Part shown: piece by piece, positions 1 to 8,337 of the stretch
Layout: every line of letters starts with the position of its first letter
Numbering within the stretch: the first letter of the stretch is position 1
Assembly: GCA_964424205.1 (NCBI GenBank)
Contig: CAYRIF010000057.1
Location: 1-15,711 of the forward strand
Direction: 5' to 3'
Length of the DNA stretch: 15,711 bases
From: CAYRIF01 sp964424205
Lineage (GTDB): Bacteria; Bacteroidota; Bacteroidia; Cytophagales; Cyclobacteriaceae
Translations under genes and position numbers: made by a program
The notes under the pieces: generated by a model
Told to the model about the DNA's origin: nothing
Seen by the model: only the letters and a program-made list of their open reading frames with translations
The model's database searches: none

Positions 1-1993
1 TTAATGATACCTCTTTCGTGTTTAGCCTGACCTTAGTAATTTGAACTGGTGGCTTTATGCTATTTTTCAGGACGTTGTTTGGGTTAATAATAGAAAGTCC
101 CTTAAAAGTAGGTAGCAAAATTTCTCCGTTTTCTCCAATTGCGGAAATAGAGGCGCCCGTAATCACACTACTCCTCATCCCTTCTGATTGATTATAGGTG
201 GTAGCGCCTATTAATCTATCGATCTTACCATCCATAATATCATTCAGTACTTCACTTTTAATCTTTTGAACGCCTGCATTGGTCATAATCCAGTAGTCAT
301 CATTATCATCCATCACCACTTGAAAAACTGTATTGCTTAAAAGTCCCTCTTTGTATGTTATTTTTTTAAAATATCGCCCATCGTATCGCGTCAAACCACC
401 ATTACTACCTATCCATAAGTTACCAAACTTATCTTCGCTAATTTGAAATATAACATTTGCTGCTAAACCATCATTTTCATTAAACATTTTAAATATGCCC
501 CCTTTTTGCAATAAGTGCAATCCGCCACCATCCGTTCCCACCCATAATTGATTTCTGCTATCATAGAAAATAGACATAATAAATTCATTCTTCAAACCTT
601 CATCCTGTCCATAATTTACAAATTTTCCATTGGAAAATTTACTTAGTTTCTTACCGGTACCTATCCATAAATTTCCTTCTCCATCTTCCTCAATAACCCT
701 TAATTTATTATTAGGAAGTCCATCCTTTTTCGTATACTTCCTTACAACCTTTCCATTGTTAAACTTAATAAGACCATCATACGTACACACCCACATAGCC
801 TCTTTAGCATCTCGTAAAATATCCCTTACTCTATTTTCCTGGTATGTTTTCCCAAAAAAATAAGTGCTTACAGAATCATCCATAATAGATGCCAAACCAA
901 AATCAGTACCTACCCAAATTGTATTAGCATGATTATACACCACATTTACGACCTCATTCGGCAGCCCCTCCAACACTGAAAAATTCTTAAATTTACCGTT
1001 CTTAATTCTTCCTATCCCCGCTCGATAGTTTCCTACCCACAGGCTTCCTTCATTATCAAATGTAAGGCTCTGAACGTTATTGTCAGGCAGGCCATTCTTC
1101 GTGCTAAGCGATTCAACCTTATTTTTATAGATTCTAATAATCCCAATATCTGTCGCCAACCATATAGCACCATAAGTATCTTCAATAATGTCATTCACAA
1201 AAAAAGGCTCTGTAATAATTGACCCAACGACATTGACAAACTTACCATTGTCAAATTTCACTATACCCTCATTCGTACCTATCCAAATATCACCATTCGA
1301 ATCTTCGAAAATCTCTCTGGGCGAGTTATTTGTAAGACCATTATCAGTCGTGTAGTGTTGTGCCTTACCGTTTTCGTAACGGTATAAGCCCTCCCCCAAA
1401 GTACCCACCCAAAGAATTTCTTTAGAATCCAAGAAAACAGTATGAATCGGGCTATTTTGAATAGCCTTTAAAAAATCCTCCTTGATGAATTTTCCATCCC
1501 TAAATTTATAAACTCCCTTCCGTGTGGCAAGCCATAAGTATCCATCCTTACCTTTGATTATTTTTGTGATAATATTACTTTGTAATACACTAGCATCGGT
1601 ATAATAACTTTTAAAAGTTTTTCCATCCATAGAGATAAGACCTCCTCCGTTCGATCCAATCCACAGTTTACCATTACTGTCATCCTCATAAAGGCATAAA
1701 ATACCATTTTTCTTAAACTGTGGAACATTTCGATCATTATAGACTGTGAAATTCATACCATCAAACTTCACCAAACCATCAAACGTTGCAATCCATAAAT
1801 AACCAGCATTGCATATTAAGTTATCCAATACAGTATTATTTGGCAAGCCATCTTCAATATCCCAAAAATCAAGATTATATTGTGTCAGTTTTTTATCAGG
1901 TGACAGACTGAGCGTTCCGTCCTGTGCTTGAGAAATCCCAAGAATCAAAAAACATGCTAAAAAAATAAAATATTTCAGTTTTTTCTTATCCAA
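1..1993 (-). CDS. Two-component-type propeller sensor protein, C-terminus beyond the window
   Basis: I translated this frame by hand; it stays open from 1993 down to the left edge, giving 664 visible residues. Residues 1-24 form a signal peptide (basic DKKKLK, a hydrophobic stretch, then SQAQ). About thirteen repeats follow, each centred on W-[IVL]-[GA]-T-x-x-G-[LIV] (for example W67, W111, W154, W195, W237, W278, W319, W360, W401, W443, W484, W527, W568), usually with DGLPNN-like turns between them. These are Reg_prop blades, enough for two seven-bladed propellers. After PPVQITKVRLN near residue 648 the Y_Y_Y domain begins and is cut by the window. In this family the propellers sit in the periplasm and sense a ligand; the output domain (histidine kinase, SpoIIE phosphatase, GGDEF or DNA-binding) lies past the edge and cannot be named. 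The start is taken as TTG at 1993 because an in-frame TAG at 2000-2002 leaves no ATG before the signal peptide. It follows the helicase gene by 30 bp, so co-transcription is likely. Confidence 0.9.
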   Translation of the reverse strand, partial: MDKKKLKYFIFLACFLILGISQAQDGTLSLSPDKKLTQYNLDFWDIEDGLPNNTVLDNLICNAGYLWIATFDGLVKFDGMNFTVYNDRNVPQFKKNGILCLYEDDSNGKLWIGSNGGGLISMDGKTFKSYYTDASVLQSNIITKIIKGKDGYLWLATRKGVYKFRDGKFIKEDFLKAIQNSPIHTVFLDSKEILWVGTLGEGLYRYENGKAQHYTTDNGLTNNSPREIFEDSNGDIWIGTNEGIVKFDNGKFVNVVGSIITEPFFVNDIIEDTYGAIWLATDIGIIRIYKNKVESLSTKNGLPDNNVQSLTFDNEGSLWVGNYRAGIGRIKNGKFKNFSVLEGLPNEVVNVVYNHANTIWVGTDFGLASIMDDSVSTYFFGKTYQENRVRDILRDAKEAMWVCTYDGLIKFNNGKVVRKYTKKDGLPNNKLRVIEEDGEGNLWIGTGKKLSKFSNGKFVNYGQDEGLKNEFIMSIFYDSRNQLWVGTDGGGLHLLQKGGIFKMFNENDGLAANVIFQISEDKFGNLWIGSNGGLTRYDGRYFKKITYKEGLLSNTVFQVVMDDNDDYWIMTNAGVQKIKSEVLNDIMDGKIDRLIGATTYNQSEGMRSSVITGASISAIGENGEILLPTFKGLSIINPNNVLKNSIKPPVQITKVRLNTKEVSL

Positions 1994-2023
1994 AATCAAC
2001 TACTTATAAGTCTATAACAAAAA

Positions 2024-3241
2024 CTACCTTCTTTTTTTATAAGATTTCTTCTTCCAATTTCCTCTTCCTTTATTTGCTGATGGATTGTATTTTGGCCCCT
2101 CTCCAATATGGTCAGGCAACTTTATTTTTCGTATTTCCTCTCCTACCATATCCTCTATTTGCTTGAATTTATATTGATCCTTTTCATTCACCAAGGTAAA
2201 AGCAACTCCCTGGGAATCCGCCCTAGCTGTACGCCCAATGCGATGAATATAGTCAGGAGCATCTGGCGGCACATCATAATTGATAATCAAATTTATTCCT
2301 TTAATATCAATTCCTCTTGATAAAATATCCGTAGCCACCAATGCCTTTAGTTTCTTGTTTCTAAATTCCTGCAAAACTCTTTCCCTTTCATCCTGCGACA
2401 AATCTGAATGAATCTCTGCTGCCGGGAATCCAGTCTTTTTCAATTCACGCGTAATATTTTTTACATTTATCTTCGTACTCCCAAAAATAATAATTGCAGT
2501 TAAATCTTTTGCCTTTAGAAGGTGCTTTAACAATGCTATCTTTTGACCGTCATAAATAATAAACGCCGCATGAAACAATCCTTTTGCCGGTTTGGCAATA
2601 GCAATATTTATTTCCAAAGGATCATTTAACAAGACACTGGTTAACTTTCTAATTTTGGGGGGCATTGTTGCTGAGAAAAATAAACTTTGCCGCTCCTTGG
2701 GTAAAAAACTCACAATTTTCATGATATCATCATTGAAACCCATGTCCAACATTCTGTCTGCTTCATCTAGGATCAATGTTCGCACCTTTGTAAAGTCAAC
2801 ATACCCTAAATTAAGGTGCGATATCAATCTTCCTGGCGTGGCAATGATCATGTCCGCCCCTTGTGTAAGCGCATCCTTTTCCCTTCCGTAAGAACTACCA
2901 TCTCCACCACCATAGATGGCAATAGAGGTCACCGGCGTGAAATAAGAAAACCCTTCCAACTGTTGGTCAATTTGTATTGCTAATTCTCGTGTCGGCACAA
3001 TAATTAGTGTACTAATACTATCATGCTCTTCGTTCCGTTTTGTAATATCATTGATTACCGGCAACAAAAAAGCTGCCGTTTTTCCAGTGCCTGTTTGTGC
3101 GCAACCAATTAAATCCTTCCCATCCAAAATAACAGGAATTGCTTGTTGTTGTATCGGTGTGGGCTTCTTAAATCCCATTGCCGCTAACCCTCCAGATAGG
3201 GACTCTTCAAAATTAAAACTACTAAATTCTATCTCTTCCAA
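2024..3241 (-). CDS. rhlE: DEAD-box ATP-dependent RNA helicase, RhlE-like
   Basis: This cytoplasmic RNA-remodelling ATPase has 405 residues and every family motif. These are the Q motif (GFKKPTPIQ, 23-31), Walker A AQTGTGKT (48-55), PTREL (83-87), TPGR (135-138), DEAD (159-162), SAT (190-192), FGSTK (253-257), ATDILSRGID (303-312) and HRIGRTAR (333-340). The tail after residue 387 is short and very basic (GRGNWKKKSYKKRR), as in RhlE-type proteins, where it binds RNA non-specifically. The length is that of a minimal helicase core. Family roles include ribosome maturation, mRNA turnover and cold adaptation; which applies here cannot be read from sequence. The start is TTG at 3241: a TAA lies four codons upstream and the next ATG (residue 22) would remove the aromatic residue upstream of the Q motif. 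The lipid kinase gene ends 26 bp upstream and the propeller sensor starts 30 bp downstream. The subfamily symbol is a best match, not certain. Confidence 0.95.
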   Translation of the reverse strand: MEEIEFSSFNFEESLSGGLAAMGFKKPTPIQQQAIPVILDGKDLIGCAQTGTGKTAAFLLPVINDITKRNEEHDSISTLIIVPTRELAIQIDQQLEGFSYFTPVTSIAIYGGGDGSSYGREKDALTQGADMIIATPGRLISHLNLGYVDFTKVRTLILDEADRMLDMGFNDDIMKIVSFLPKERQSLFFSATMPPKIRKLTSVLLNDPLEINIAIAKPAKGLFHAAFIIYDGQKIALLKHLLKAKDLTAIIIFGSTKINVKNITRELKKTGFPAAEIHSDLSQDERERVLQEFRNKKLKALVATDILSRGIDIKGINLIINYDVPPDAPDYIHRIGRTARADSQGVAFTLVNEKDQYKFKQIEDMVGEEIRKIKLPDHIGEGPKYNPSANKGRGNWKKKSYKKRR

Positions 3242-3267
3242 TGTTACAATTTAAAATACACTCAAAT

Positions 3268-4233
3268 CTAGTCAATATTTGATATTACCCTAATACTTTG
3301 TGGTAAAATACTAATCTGTATGGATTTACTAGCCCCTATCATTTCCCCATCCACTTCGAATTCCATATCGCTTTGCGATCTCAAAGTAACAAAATTTGAT
3401 TTCATCGTCATCACTTCCTCCAGCGCTATAAATTTTCCGGAAAACAAAGTTAAAAAATTTGCCACTATCTTCAATCTTGAAATTTTCCTCACCAGGGTCA
3501 TGGCTAATTTTCCGTCATCAAAAAGTGCATGTGGCGTCACCATCATTCCGCCACCATTAAACCTGCAAATTCCTATATTCAGGTTGAAAACATTTTCTTC
3601 AAAACTATTTTCAGCCGTTTCAAATCTTATAACCTGCTCTTTATAACCCATCATGACCATCAACATCCCGATGATATAGCCCTGCTTTCCTTTCAGTCCC
3701 TTCTCGCCTAGTTTATCTGATTTTTTTACCACCGCGGCATCAAAACCAAAGCCTGCAACATTGATGAAAAATTTATTAATTTCCTCGCTTTCTGTAGTAT
3801 ACATCAAGTTTCCTACATCATGAAGCTGAGTATCTCCCCGAATAATCACTGCAATAGCCTTTTTATAATTTCGCTTAACCCGATGTGTTTTAATCCAATC
3901 ATTCCCTGTGCCTATTGGTATATTGGCAATGGTAATTTCTGTGGTATCAATATTTTTTTGTCCAAAAACTCCATTCACCACTTCGTGCAATGTTCCATCA
4001 CCGCCCACCGCTATAAAATTTCTTTCCCCATTTTTAATTGCCAATTTAACAAGCTCAATGGCATGTGATTTGTGGGTTGTAAACTCATAAGCAAAGCTAA
4101 TTTTTACCTGTTCAAGTTCCTGCTTGATGGCACGCCATATGCGTTTAGCCTTCCCCGACGCAGCTGCAGGATTAACAATCACAAACCAGTGGTGTGAATT
4201 ATTATTTTTTGTAGTATATTGGCTTTCGGACAA
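3268..4233 (-). CDS. Diacylglycerol kinase-type lipid kinase (YegS/DagK/BmrU family)
   Basis: This 321-residue protein has the diacylglycerol kinase catalytic fold. Visible motifs are the N-terminal VIVNPAAASGKA (18-29), the nucleotide-binding GGDGT (77-81) followed by LHEVVNG, PIGTGND (106-112), and the C-terminal lobe signatures HALFDDGKL (235-242) and EVDGE (293-297). The family phosphorylates membrane lipids such as diacylglycerol, sphingosine-like bases or undecaprenol at the cytoplasmic face. The substrate cannot be read here, although Bacteroidota sphingolipids make a long-chain base conceivable. The start is TTG at 4233: in-frame codons upstream contain no ATG, GTG or TTG before the TAA at 4261-4263, and the first internal ATG (M144) is past the active-site loops. 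It is the first gene of the leftward set, transcribed away from the TPS-TPP gene across 76 bp, with a good -7 box at 4268-4275. Confidence 0.93.
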   Translation of the reverse strand: MSESQYTTKNNNSHHWFVIVNPAAASGKAKRIWRAIKQELEQVKISFAYEFTTHKSHAIELVKLAIKNGERNFIAVGGDGTLHEVVNGVFGQKNIDTTEITIANIPIGTGNDWIKTHRVKRNYKKAIAVIIRGDTQLHDVGNLMYTTESEEINKFFINVAGFGFDAAVVKKSDKLGEKGLKGKQGYIIGMLMVMMGYKEQVIRFETAENSFEENVFNLNIGICRFNGGGMMVTPHALFDDGKLAMTLVRKISRLKIVANFLTLFSGKFIALEEVMTMKSNFVTLRSQSDMEFEVDGEMIGASKSIQISILPQSIRVISNID

Positions 4234-4267
4234 GTTTGTTCTTAATGGCTTCGCTAAAATTTAAACC

Positions 4268-4303
4268 CAAAGCTAATATTTTTTTATCACTATCATATCC
4301 AAA
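4268..4303 (-). promoter_or_regulatory. Candidate Bacteroidota-type promoter for the leftward set
   Basis: Read on the minus strand, TAGCTTTG at 4275-4268 matches the Bacteroidota -7 consensus TAnnTTTG exactly. TTTG at 4303-4300 matches the -33 box. The spacer is 24 bp, slightly longer than the usual 19-21. Transcription would begin about 30 nt before the TTG codon at 4233, which fits that start. The -33 box lies six bases from the ATG of the divergent TPS-TPP gene. This is a visual consensus match only. Confidence 0.4.
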
Positions 4304-4309
4304 TATTGC

Positions 4310-6481
4310 ATGTCAAGAATTATTATCATTGCCAATAGATTGCCAATTTCTATCTCAGAAAAAGATGGAGAACTTATTGTCAAACAAAGCACAGGTGGTC
4401 TAGCGACTGGTTTAAAATCATTAAATACTTCCAGTGAGATAATTTGGGTAGGTTGGCCAGGCATCAATACCGAAGACGAAAAACTAAAGTCAAAAATCAG
4501 GCGTGCGTTAAAAAAACTCAATATGTTTCCTGTCTTTATACCAAAAAACAAATTCAAAAAATACTATGAAGGATTTAGTAATGAGGCTCTTTGGCCACTA
4601 TTTCATTATTTTCAACAATATACTATTTACAAAACCAGCTACTGGGAAGCATACAAAGAGGTAAATAATATTTTCGTGAATGAACTCATGAAAGTGGCAA
4701 AAACCAATGATACTTTTTGGGTACATGACTATCATTTGATGTTAATTCCCAAACTAATAAGAAGTCGCTTCAAAAGAGCATCCATTGGTTTTTTTCTGCA
4801 TATTCCATTTCCTTCTTACGAGCTATTCCGTACATTACCTTGGCGTAACGAAATTCTTGAAGGTGTTTTAGGCGCTGATTTAATAGGCTTTCACACCTAT
4901 GACTATGTGCGTCATTTCTTGAGTGCTGCTAGTCGAATAACACAATTAGGTCACCAGTTTTTAGGGCGGCTTACCTACAACGAGCGTATCATAGATGTTG
5001 GTACTTTTCCCATGGGTATCGACTATGACAAGTATGCCAATGCAGTGAATACCGATAAAACACAGCTTGAAATTGAACGTTATAAAAATACTATTGGCGA
5101 TGTCAAAATTATTCTAGCCATTGACCGATTGGATTATAGCAAAGCATTAGTCAAACGATTGAAGGCATTTGAGGTATTTTTAGAAACCTATCCAAAATAC
5201 AAGGGTAAAGTTTCGATGCTAATAATTCTTGTTCCATCCCGCGCCACCGTACCGCAGTATAAATCGTTAAAAGATGGCATTGATTTAACCGTAGGAAAAA
5301 TCAATGGAAAATACGGCACCTCTACTTGGCAACCTATTCATTATTACTACCGTGCTTTTAAATTTGAGAGATTAATTGCCTATTACCACATTGCACCCAT
5401 TGCACTGGTCATGCCCTACCGAGACGGCATGAACCTCGTTTCCAAAGAATACATTGCTACTAAAACAGAAGGGAAGGGTGTGCTCATATTAAGTGAAATG
5501 GCGGGCTCTGCCAAAGAACTTACTGACGCACTGCAAGTAAACCCAAATAGCATTGCAGATATTGTCGATAATATCCACAAGGCGCTCAATATGCCGGAAG
5601 AAGAACAAATCATACGAAACAGACGCATGCAAAAAATTCTTAAAAGAAATAATGTCAATACTTGGGCAAAAAACTTCCTCGACAGCATGCAGCAGGTAAG
5701 AAAAGACTCGGCATTATTGTATAAAAAACACTTTAATATTTCAACAGAAAAAGAGTTACTTGAAAATTATGAAAAAGCTAAAAATCGCCTAATCTTCTTA
5801 GATTATGATGGGACTTTAACTGGGTTTAAAGCAGATCCTTTAAAAGCAGTGCCAGATAAAAAACTATTCAAACTACTTAATAATTTAACTGAAAATAAGA
5901 ATAATACCGTTGTTATCATTAGCGGAAGGGATAAAAACACCCTTGAAGAGTGGTTTGGAAATATGAATATCAACCTGGTAGGGGAGCATGGTGTATGGTC
6001 AAAAAAGCTTGGTGGCAAGTGGGTACAAATGAGAAATATTGAAGACAAATGGAAAAATGGTATTAGAACTTTTTTACAAAAAATAGTGGATCGTACGCCT
6101 GGCTCATTTATAGAAGAGAAAAGCTATTCCATCGCTTGGCATTACAGAAACCTTGATCCAGGTCTCGCTGACATAAGAAAAACAGAGCTGACCGAAAAAC
6201 TAAATATAAAAATATCAGGACTGAACCTGCAACTCATGGAGGGAAACAAAGTCTTGGAAATAAAAAATGATAAAATAAATAAAGGTGTCGCTGCTAAAAA
6301 ATGGCTCAAACAAAAAAAATGGGATTTTATTATGGCAGTGGGTGATGATCATACCGATGAAGACACCTTCAAAGTGCTTCCCAAAACAGCTTATAGCCTA
6401 AAAGTTGGATTTGAAGGAACTCATGCCAAGTATAACATCGATGGCATCGAAGATGTTAGGACTTTGTTGGAAAAATTGTGA
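4310..6481 (+). CDS. Bifunctional trehalose-6-phosphate synthase/phosphatase (OtsA-OtsB fusion)
   Basis: One 723-residue cytoplasmic protein carries both trehalose biosynthesis steps. Residues 1 to about 470 are a GT20 synthase (UDP-glucose plus glucose-6-phosphate to trehalose-6-phosphate). Its motifs are ANRLPIS (8-14), TGGLATGL (28-35), WVGWPG (46-51), HDYHLMLIP (139-147), HIPFPS (164-169), GADLIGFHTYDY (188-199), DRLDYSKAL (272-280) and the donor-site region MPYRDGMNLVSKEY (368-381). Residues from about 490 are a HAD trehalose-phosphatase: nucleophile motif DYDGTLTG (498-505, D498 and D500), ISGRD (537-541), GEHG (558-561) and the metal-binding GDDHTDED (678-685). Neither half lacks a key residue, so both should be active. 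The ATG at 4310 begins directly at the standard MSRIIIIANRLP start. Fused enzymes of this kind are, to my recollection, known in Cytophaga relatives and many eukaryotes. Its 3' end meets the convergent GH15 gene. Trehalose serves as an osmo-, cold- and desiccation protectant. Confidence 0.96.
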   Translation: MSRIIIIANRLPISISEKDGELIVKQSTGGLATGLKSLNTSSEIIWVGWPGINTEDEKLKSKIRRALKKLNMFPVFIPKNKFKKYYEGFSNEALWPLFHYFQQYTIYKTSYWEAYKEVNNIFVNELMKVAKTNDTFWVHDYHLMLIPKLIRSRFKRASIGFFLHIPFPSYELFRTLPWRNEILEGVLGADLIGFHTYDYVRHFLSAASRITQLGHQFLGRLTYNERIIDVGTFPMGIDYDKYANAVNTDKTQLEIERYKNTIGDVKIILAIDRLDYSKALVKRLKAFEVFLETYPKYKGKVSMLIILVPSRATVPQYKSLKDGIDLTVGKINGKYGTSTWQPIHYYYRAFKFERLIAYYHIAPIALVMPYRDGMNLVSKEYIATKTEGKGVLILSEMAGSAKELTDALQVNPNSIADIVDNIHKALNMPEEEQIIRNRRMQKILKRNNVNTWAKNFLDSMQQVRKDSALLYKKHFNISTEKELLENYEKAKNRLIFLDYDGTLTGFKADPLKAVPDKKLFKLLNNLTENKNNTVVIISGRDKNTLEEWFGNMNINLVGEHGVWSKKLGGKWVQMRNIEDKWKNGIRTFLQKIVDRTPGSFIEEKSYSIAWHYRNLDPGLADIRKTELTEKLNIKISGLNLQLMEGNKVLEIKNDKINKGVAAKKWLKQKKWDFIMAVGDDHTDEDTFKVLPKTAYSLKVGFEGTHAKYNIDGIEDVRTLLEKL

Positions 6482-6485
6482 ACTC

Positions 6486-6508
6486 ATTACCCCAAAAAAT
6501 TAGGTAAT
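6486..6508. repeat. Inverted repeat at the convergent gene ends, possible weak bidirectional terminator
   Basis: ATTACC (6486-6491) and GGTAAT (6503-6508) are perfect 6-bp inverted arms around an 11-nt A-rich loop. The left arm covers the GH15 stop codon and lies five bases past the TPS-TPP stop. No clear T-run follows on either strand, so a terminator role is only possible. Confidence 0.25.
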
Positions 6509-8271
6509 CCTAAACTCTTTGAAATACGCGAAGCAGCATTCATTAATCCAACATGACTGTACGTTTGTGGGAAATTTCCCCATTGACTGCCTGTTTGTGC
6601 ATGTACATCTTCACTAAACATACCCAGGTGATTGGTATAAGTTATTAAGTTTTCCAAAGTTGCTTTTGCCTCACTTATCCTTCCCACACATGCCAATGCC
6701 TCTACATACCAAAATGAGCAAACCAAAAAAGTATTCTCAGGCTCACCAAAATCATCAGCATGCTTATAACGATAAAACAACCCCTCAGGTGTTTTCAATT
6801 CCTCTTCTAATTTTTTCAGGTGCAATGCAGCCCTTTCAGATTTAGAATCCAGGTAGCCCAATGTGATTAATTGCAGCATACTTGCATCCATGTTTTTAGT
6901 ACCAATGGCTTGGGTGTAGGCCTTCAGTTCAGGGTCGTAGCATTTTTCAATTTGGTCAGCTGCCGCTACAATCAATCTTTCTGATAGCTTTAACATTGCA
7001 TCGTCCGTGATTTTTAAGGCTATTTTCTTTGCAGCATTTGCACCCGCCCAGTGGAAAAGAAAGGTGTAACAATGCTTCTGACTTTTATTTCTAAACTCCC
7101 ACAAACCTGCATCTGGTTCATCCATTGTTCTATCGATGGATTCCAACAATTCGTATACCAATTTTGAATTACGCACCGCACCTTGGTGAATGTATCGCTC
7201 GTCAACATAAGCAGGCAATAGTGACACTAATATTTGTCCATAAACATCATTCTGAATATGTTCTTTGGCTTGATTCCCAATTCTTACTGGTTTATTTCCT
7301 AGATATCCTTCTAAATCAATAATTTCTTCCTCAAAATCTTGATCTCCCATAATCGTATAAACAGGATTGTATCTTTTGTCCTCTGTTCTTGCCAAATTTT
7401 CTATGTAACTAGAATAGCCTTTTATCTCTTCAAAATGACCAATTTGGTTCAATGCTTCCAGCGTATAATATGAGTCACGCATCCAGCAGTATCGGTAATC
7501 CCAGTTCCGACCAGACAGGTGATGCTCTGGCAAACTCGTGGTACAAGCAGCAATTACAGCACCCGTATCTTCATATTGGTGCAACTTTAATGTTAAAGCT
7601 GAGCGAATAATTTCTTCTTGCAAATAACTTTCTATGCTGCATAGTTTTATCCAGTTTTGCCAATAGTTAATTGTTTTTCTTAAAAATTCCTCTGCAGTTG
7701 CCACTATCGAACCTTCCAACGGCACGCCCCACGTGAGCACCAAATACTTCGTTTCTGTTAGTACAAAAGGTTTTTCTTCTTCAATAAAATTAAGGGAAAT
7801 ATCTGTCGTTAATCGAACTGATTTATCCATGCCAGCATACCGTAAATGATTGCTTCCAAACTGAACATTGGGCTTCACATTACCATAGTCGCCAACGGGA
7901 TTGCACACTACTTTTATTTTGGGGGTACCACTAATTGGTTCTATTTTCCTTATCAACATCAGCGGTCGATAATTTCGTTCAAATTGTTCAAATCGTGGCG
8001 CAAAATCTGTTACGCGAAATGCATCCCTATCGGATGTGAATTCGGTACATAAAACATTCGTATTTTTTATGTAGTACTGATTGGTTGTTGCATTTTTATC
8101 CACGCTAGTGATAGAAAAATTTCCTCCTTTTTCCTTATCTAGCAAACTCCCAAAAATAAAGCTACTATCGAATTTTGGCCAGCATTGCCATTTCACATTC
8201 GCACTATCATCAATAAGGCTTAAAAATGAACAATTTCCAATTATTCCAAGATTATACGCGTGTTTTTTCAT
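6487..8271 (-). CDS. Glycoside hydrolase family 15 protein, probable trehalase or glucoamylase-like
   Basis: This 594-residue protein matches the prokaryotic GH15 layout. It has an N-terminal beta-sandwich (about 1-200) beginning with LGIIGNCSFLSLID and WQCWPKFDSSFIFG (29-41), then an (alpha/alpha)6 barrel. In the barrel, SGRNWDYRYCWMRDS (253-267) is the substrate-binding signature. The expected general acid is E392 in DAGLWEFR (387-394) and the general base is E554 in HLGMFSED (548-555). There is no signal peptide, so it acts in the cytoplasm. GH15 enzymes release glucose from alpha-linked sugars; some archaeal and mycobacterial members are trehalases. The convergent TPS-TPP gene, five bases from this stop, makes trehalose the best guess, giving a make-and-break pair. 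A maltooligosaccharide or glucan substrate cannot be excluded. The start is an ATG at 8271 with normal family spacing. It lies 66 bp after the sensor phosphatase gene and has a possible promoter of its own. Confidence 0.9.
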   Translation of the reverse strand: MKKHAYNLGIIGNCSFLSLIDDSANVKWQCWPKFDSSFIFGSLLDKEKGGNFSITSVDKNATTNQYYIKNTNVLCTEFTSDRDAFRVTDFAPRFEQFERNYRPLMLIRKIEPISGTPKIKVVCNPVGDYGNVKPNVQFGSNHLRYAGMDKSVRLTTDISLNFIEEEKPFVLTETKYLVLTWGVPLEGSIVATAEEFLRKTINYWQNWIKLCSIESYLQEEIIRSALTLKLHQYEDTGAVIAACTTSLPEHHLSGRNWDYRYCWMRDSYYTLEALNQIGHFEEIKGYSSYIENLARTEDKRYNPVYTIMGDQDFEEEIIDLEGYLGNKPVRIGNQAKEHIQNDVYGQILVSLLPAYVDERYIHQGAVRNSKLVYELLESIDRTMDEPDAGLWEFRNKSQKHCYTFLFHWAGANAAKKIALKITDDAMLKLSERLIVAAADQIEKCYDPELKAYTQAIGTKNMDASMLQLITLGYLDSKSERAALHLKKLEEELKTPEGLFYRYKHADDFGEPENTFLVCSFWYVEALACVGRISEAKATLENLITYTNHLGMFSEDVHAQTGSQWGNFPQTYSHVGLMNAASRISKSLGLPNFLG

Positions 8272-8283
8272 TAAATTAGATTA

Positions 8284-8306
8284 ATTTTTATATGATTTAT
8301 AAAAAT
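8284..8306. repeat. AT-only hairpin between sensor phosphatase and GH15 genes
   Basis: ATTTTTATA (8284-8292) and TATAAAAAT (8298-8306) are perfect 9-bp inverted arms with a 5-nt loop. The stem has no G-C pair and no U-tract follows it in the leftward direction, so it may be chance in AT-rich DNA, an operator or a weak structure. A second, outer pair of 11-bp arms, TAGATTAATTT (8277-8287) and AAATTAATCTA (8330-8340), partly overlaps it and covers the phosphatase stop codon. Confidence 0.3.
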
Positions 8307-8332
8307 ACAGATAAAAATTCAAATACGACAAA
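8300..8332 (-). promoter_or_regulatory. Possible promoter for the GH15 gene
   Basis: On the minus strand, TTTG at 8332-8329 is followed after 21 bp by TATTTTTA at 8307-8300, which matches TAnnTTTG except at the last base. The spacing is right for the Bacteroidota -33/-7 pair and would give a leader of roughly 25 nt before the ATG at 8271. In DNA this AT-rich the match could be chance. Confidence 0.25.
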
Positions 8333-8337
8333 TTAAT

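Noticed and set aside
630..863. A 77-codon rightward open frame inside the propeller sensor region
   Set aside because: It lies wholly antisense to a frame with regular Reg_prop repeats and its own product is low-complexity Ser/Pro/Leu without any domain.
4273..4557. Leftward 94-codon frame overlapping the start of the TPS-TPP gene
   Set aside because: It is antisense to the strongly conserved N-terminal synthase motifs and covers the divergent promoter; its hydrophobic product is what antisense of coding DNA usually gives.
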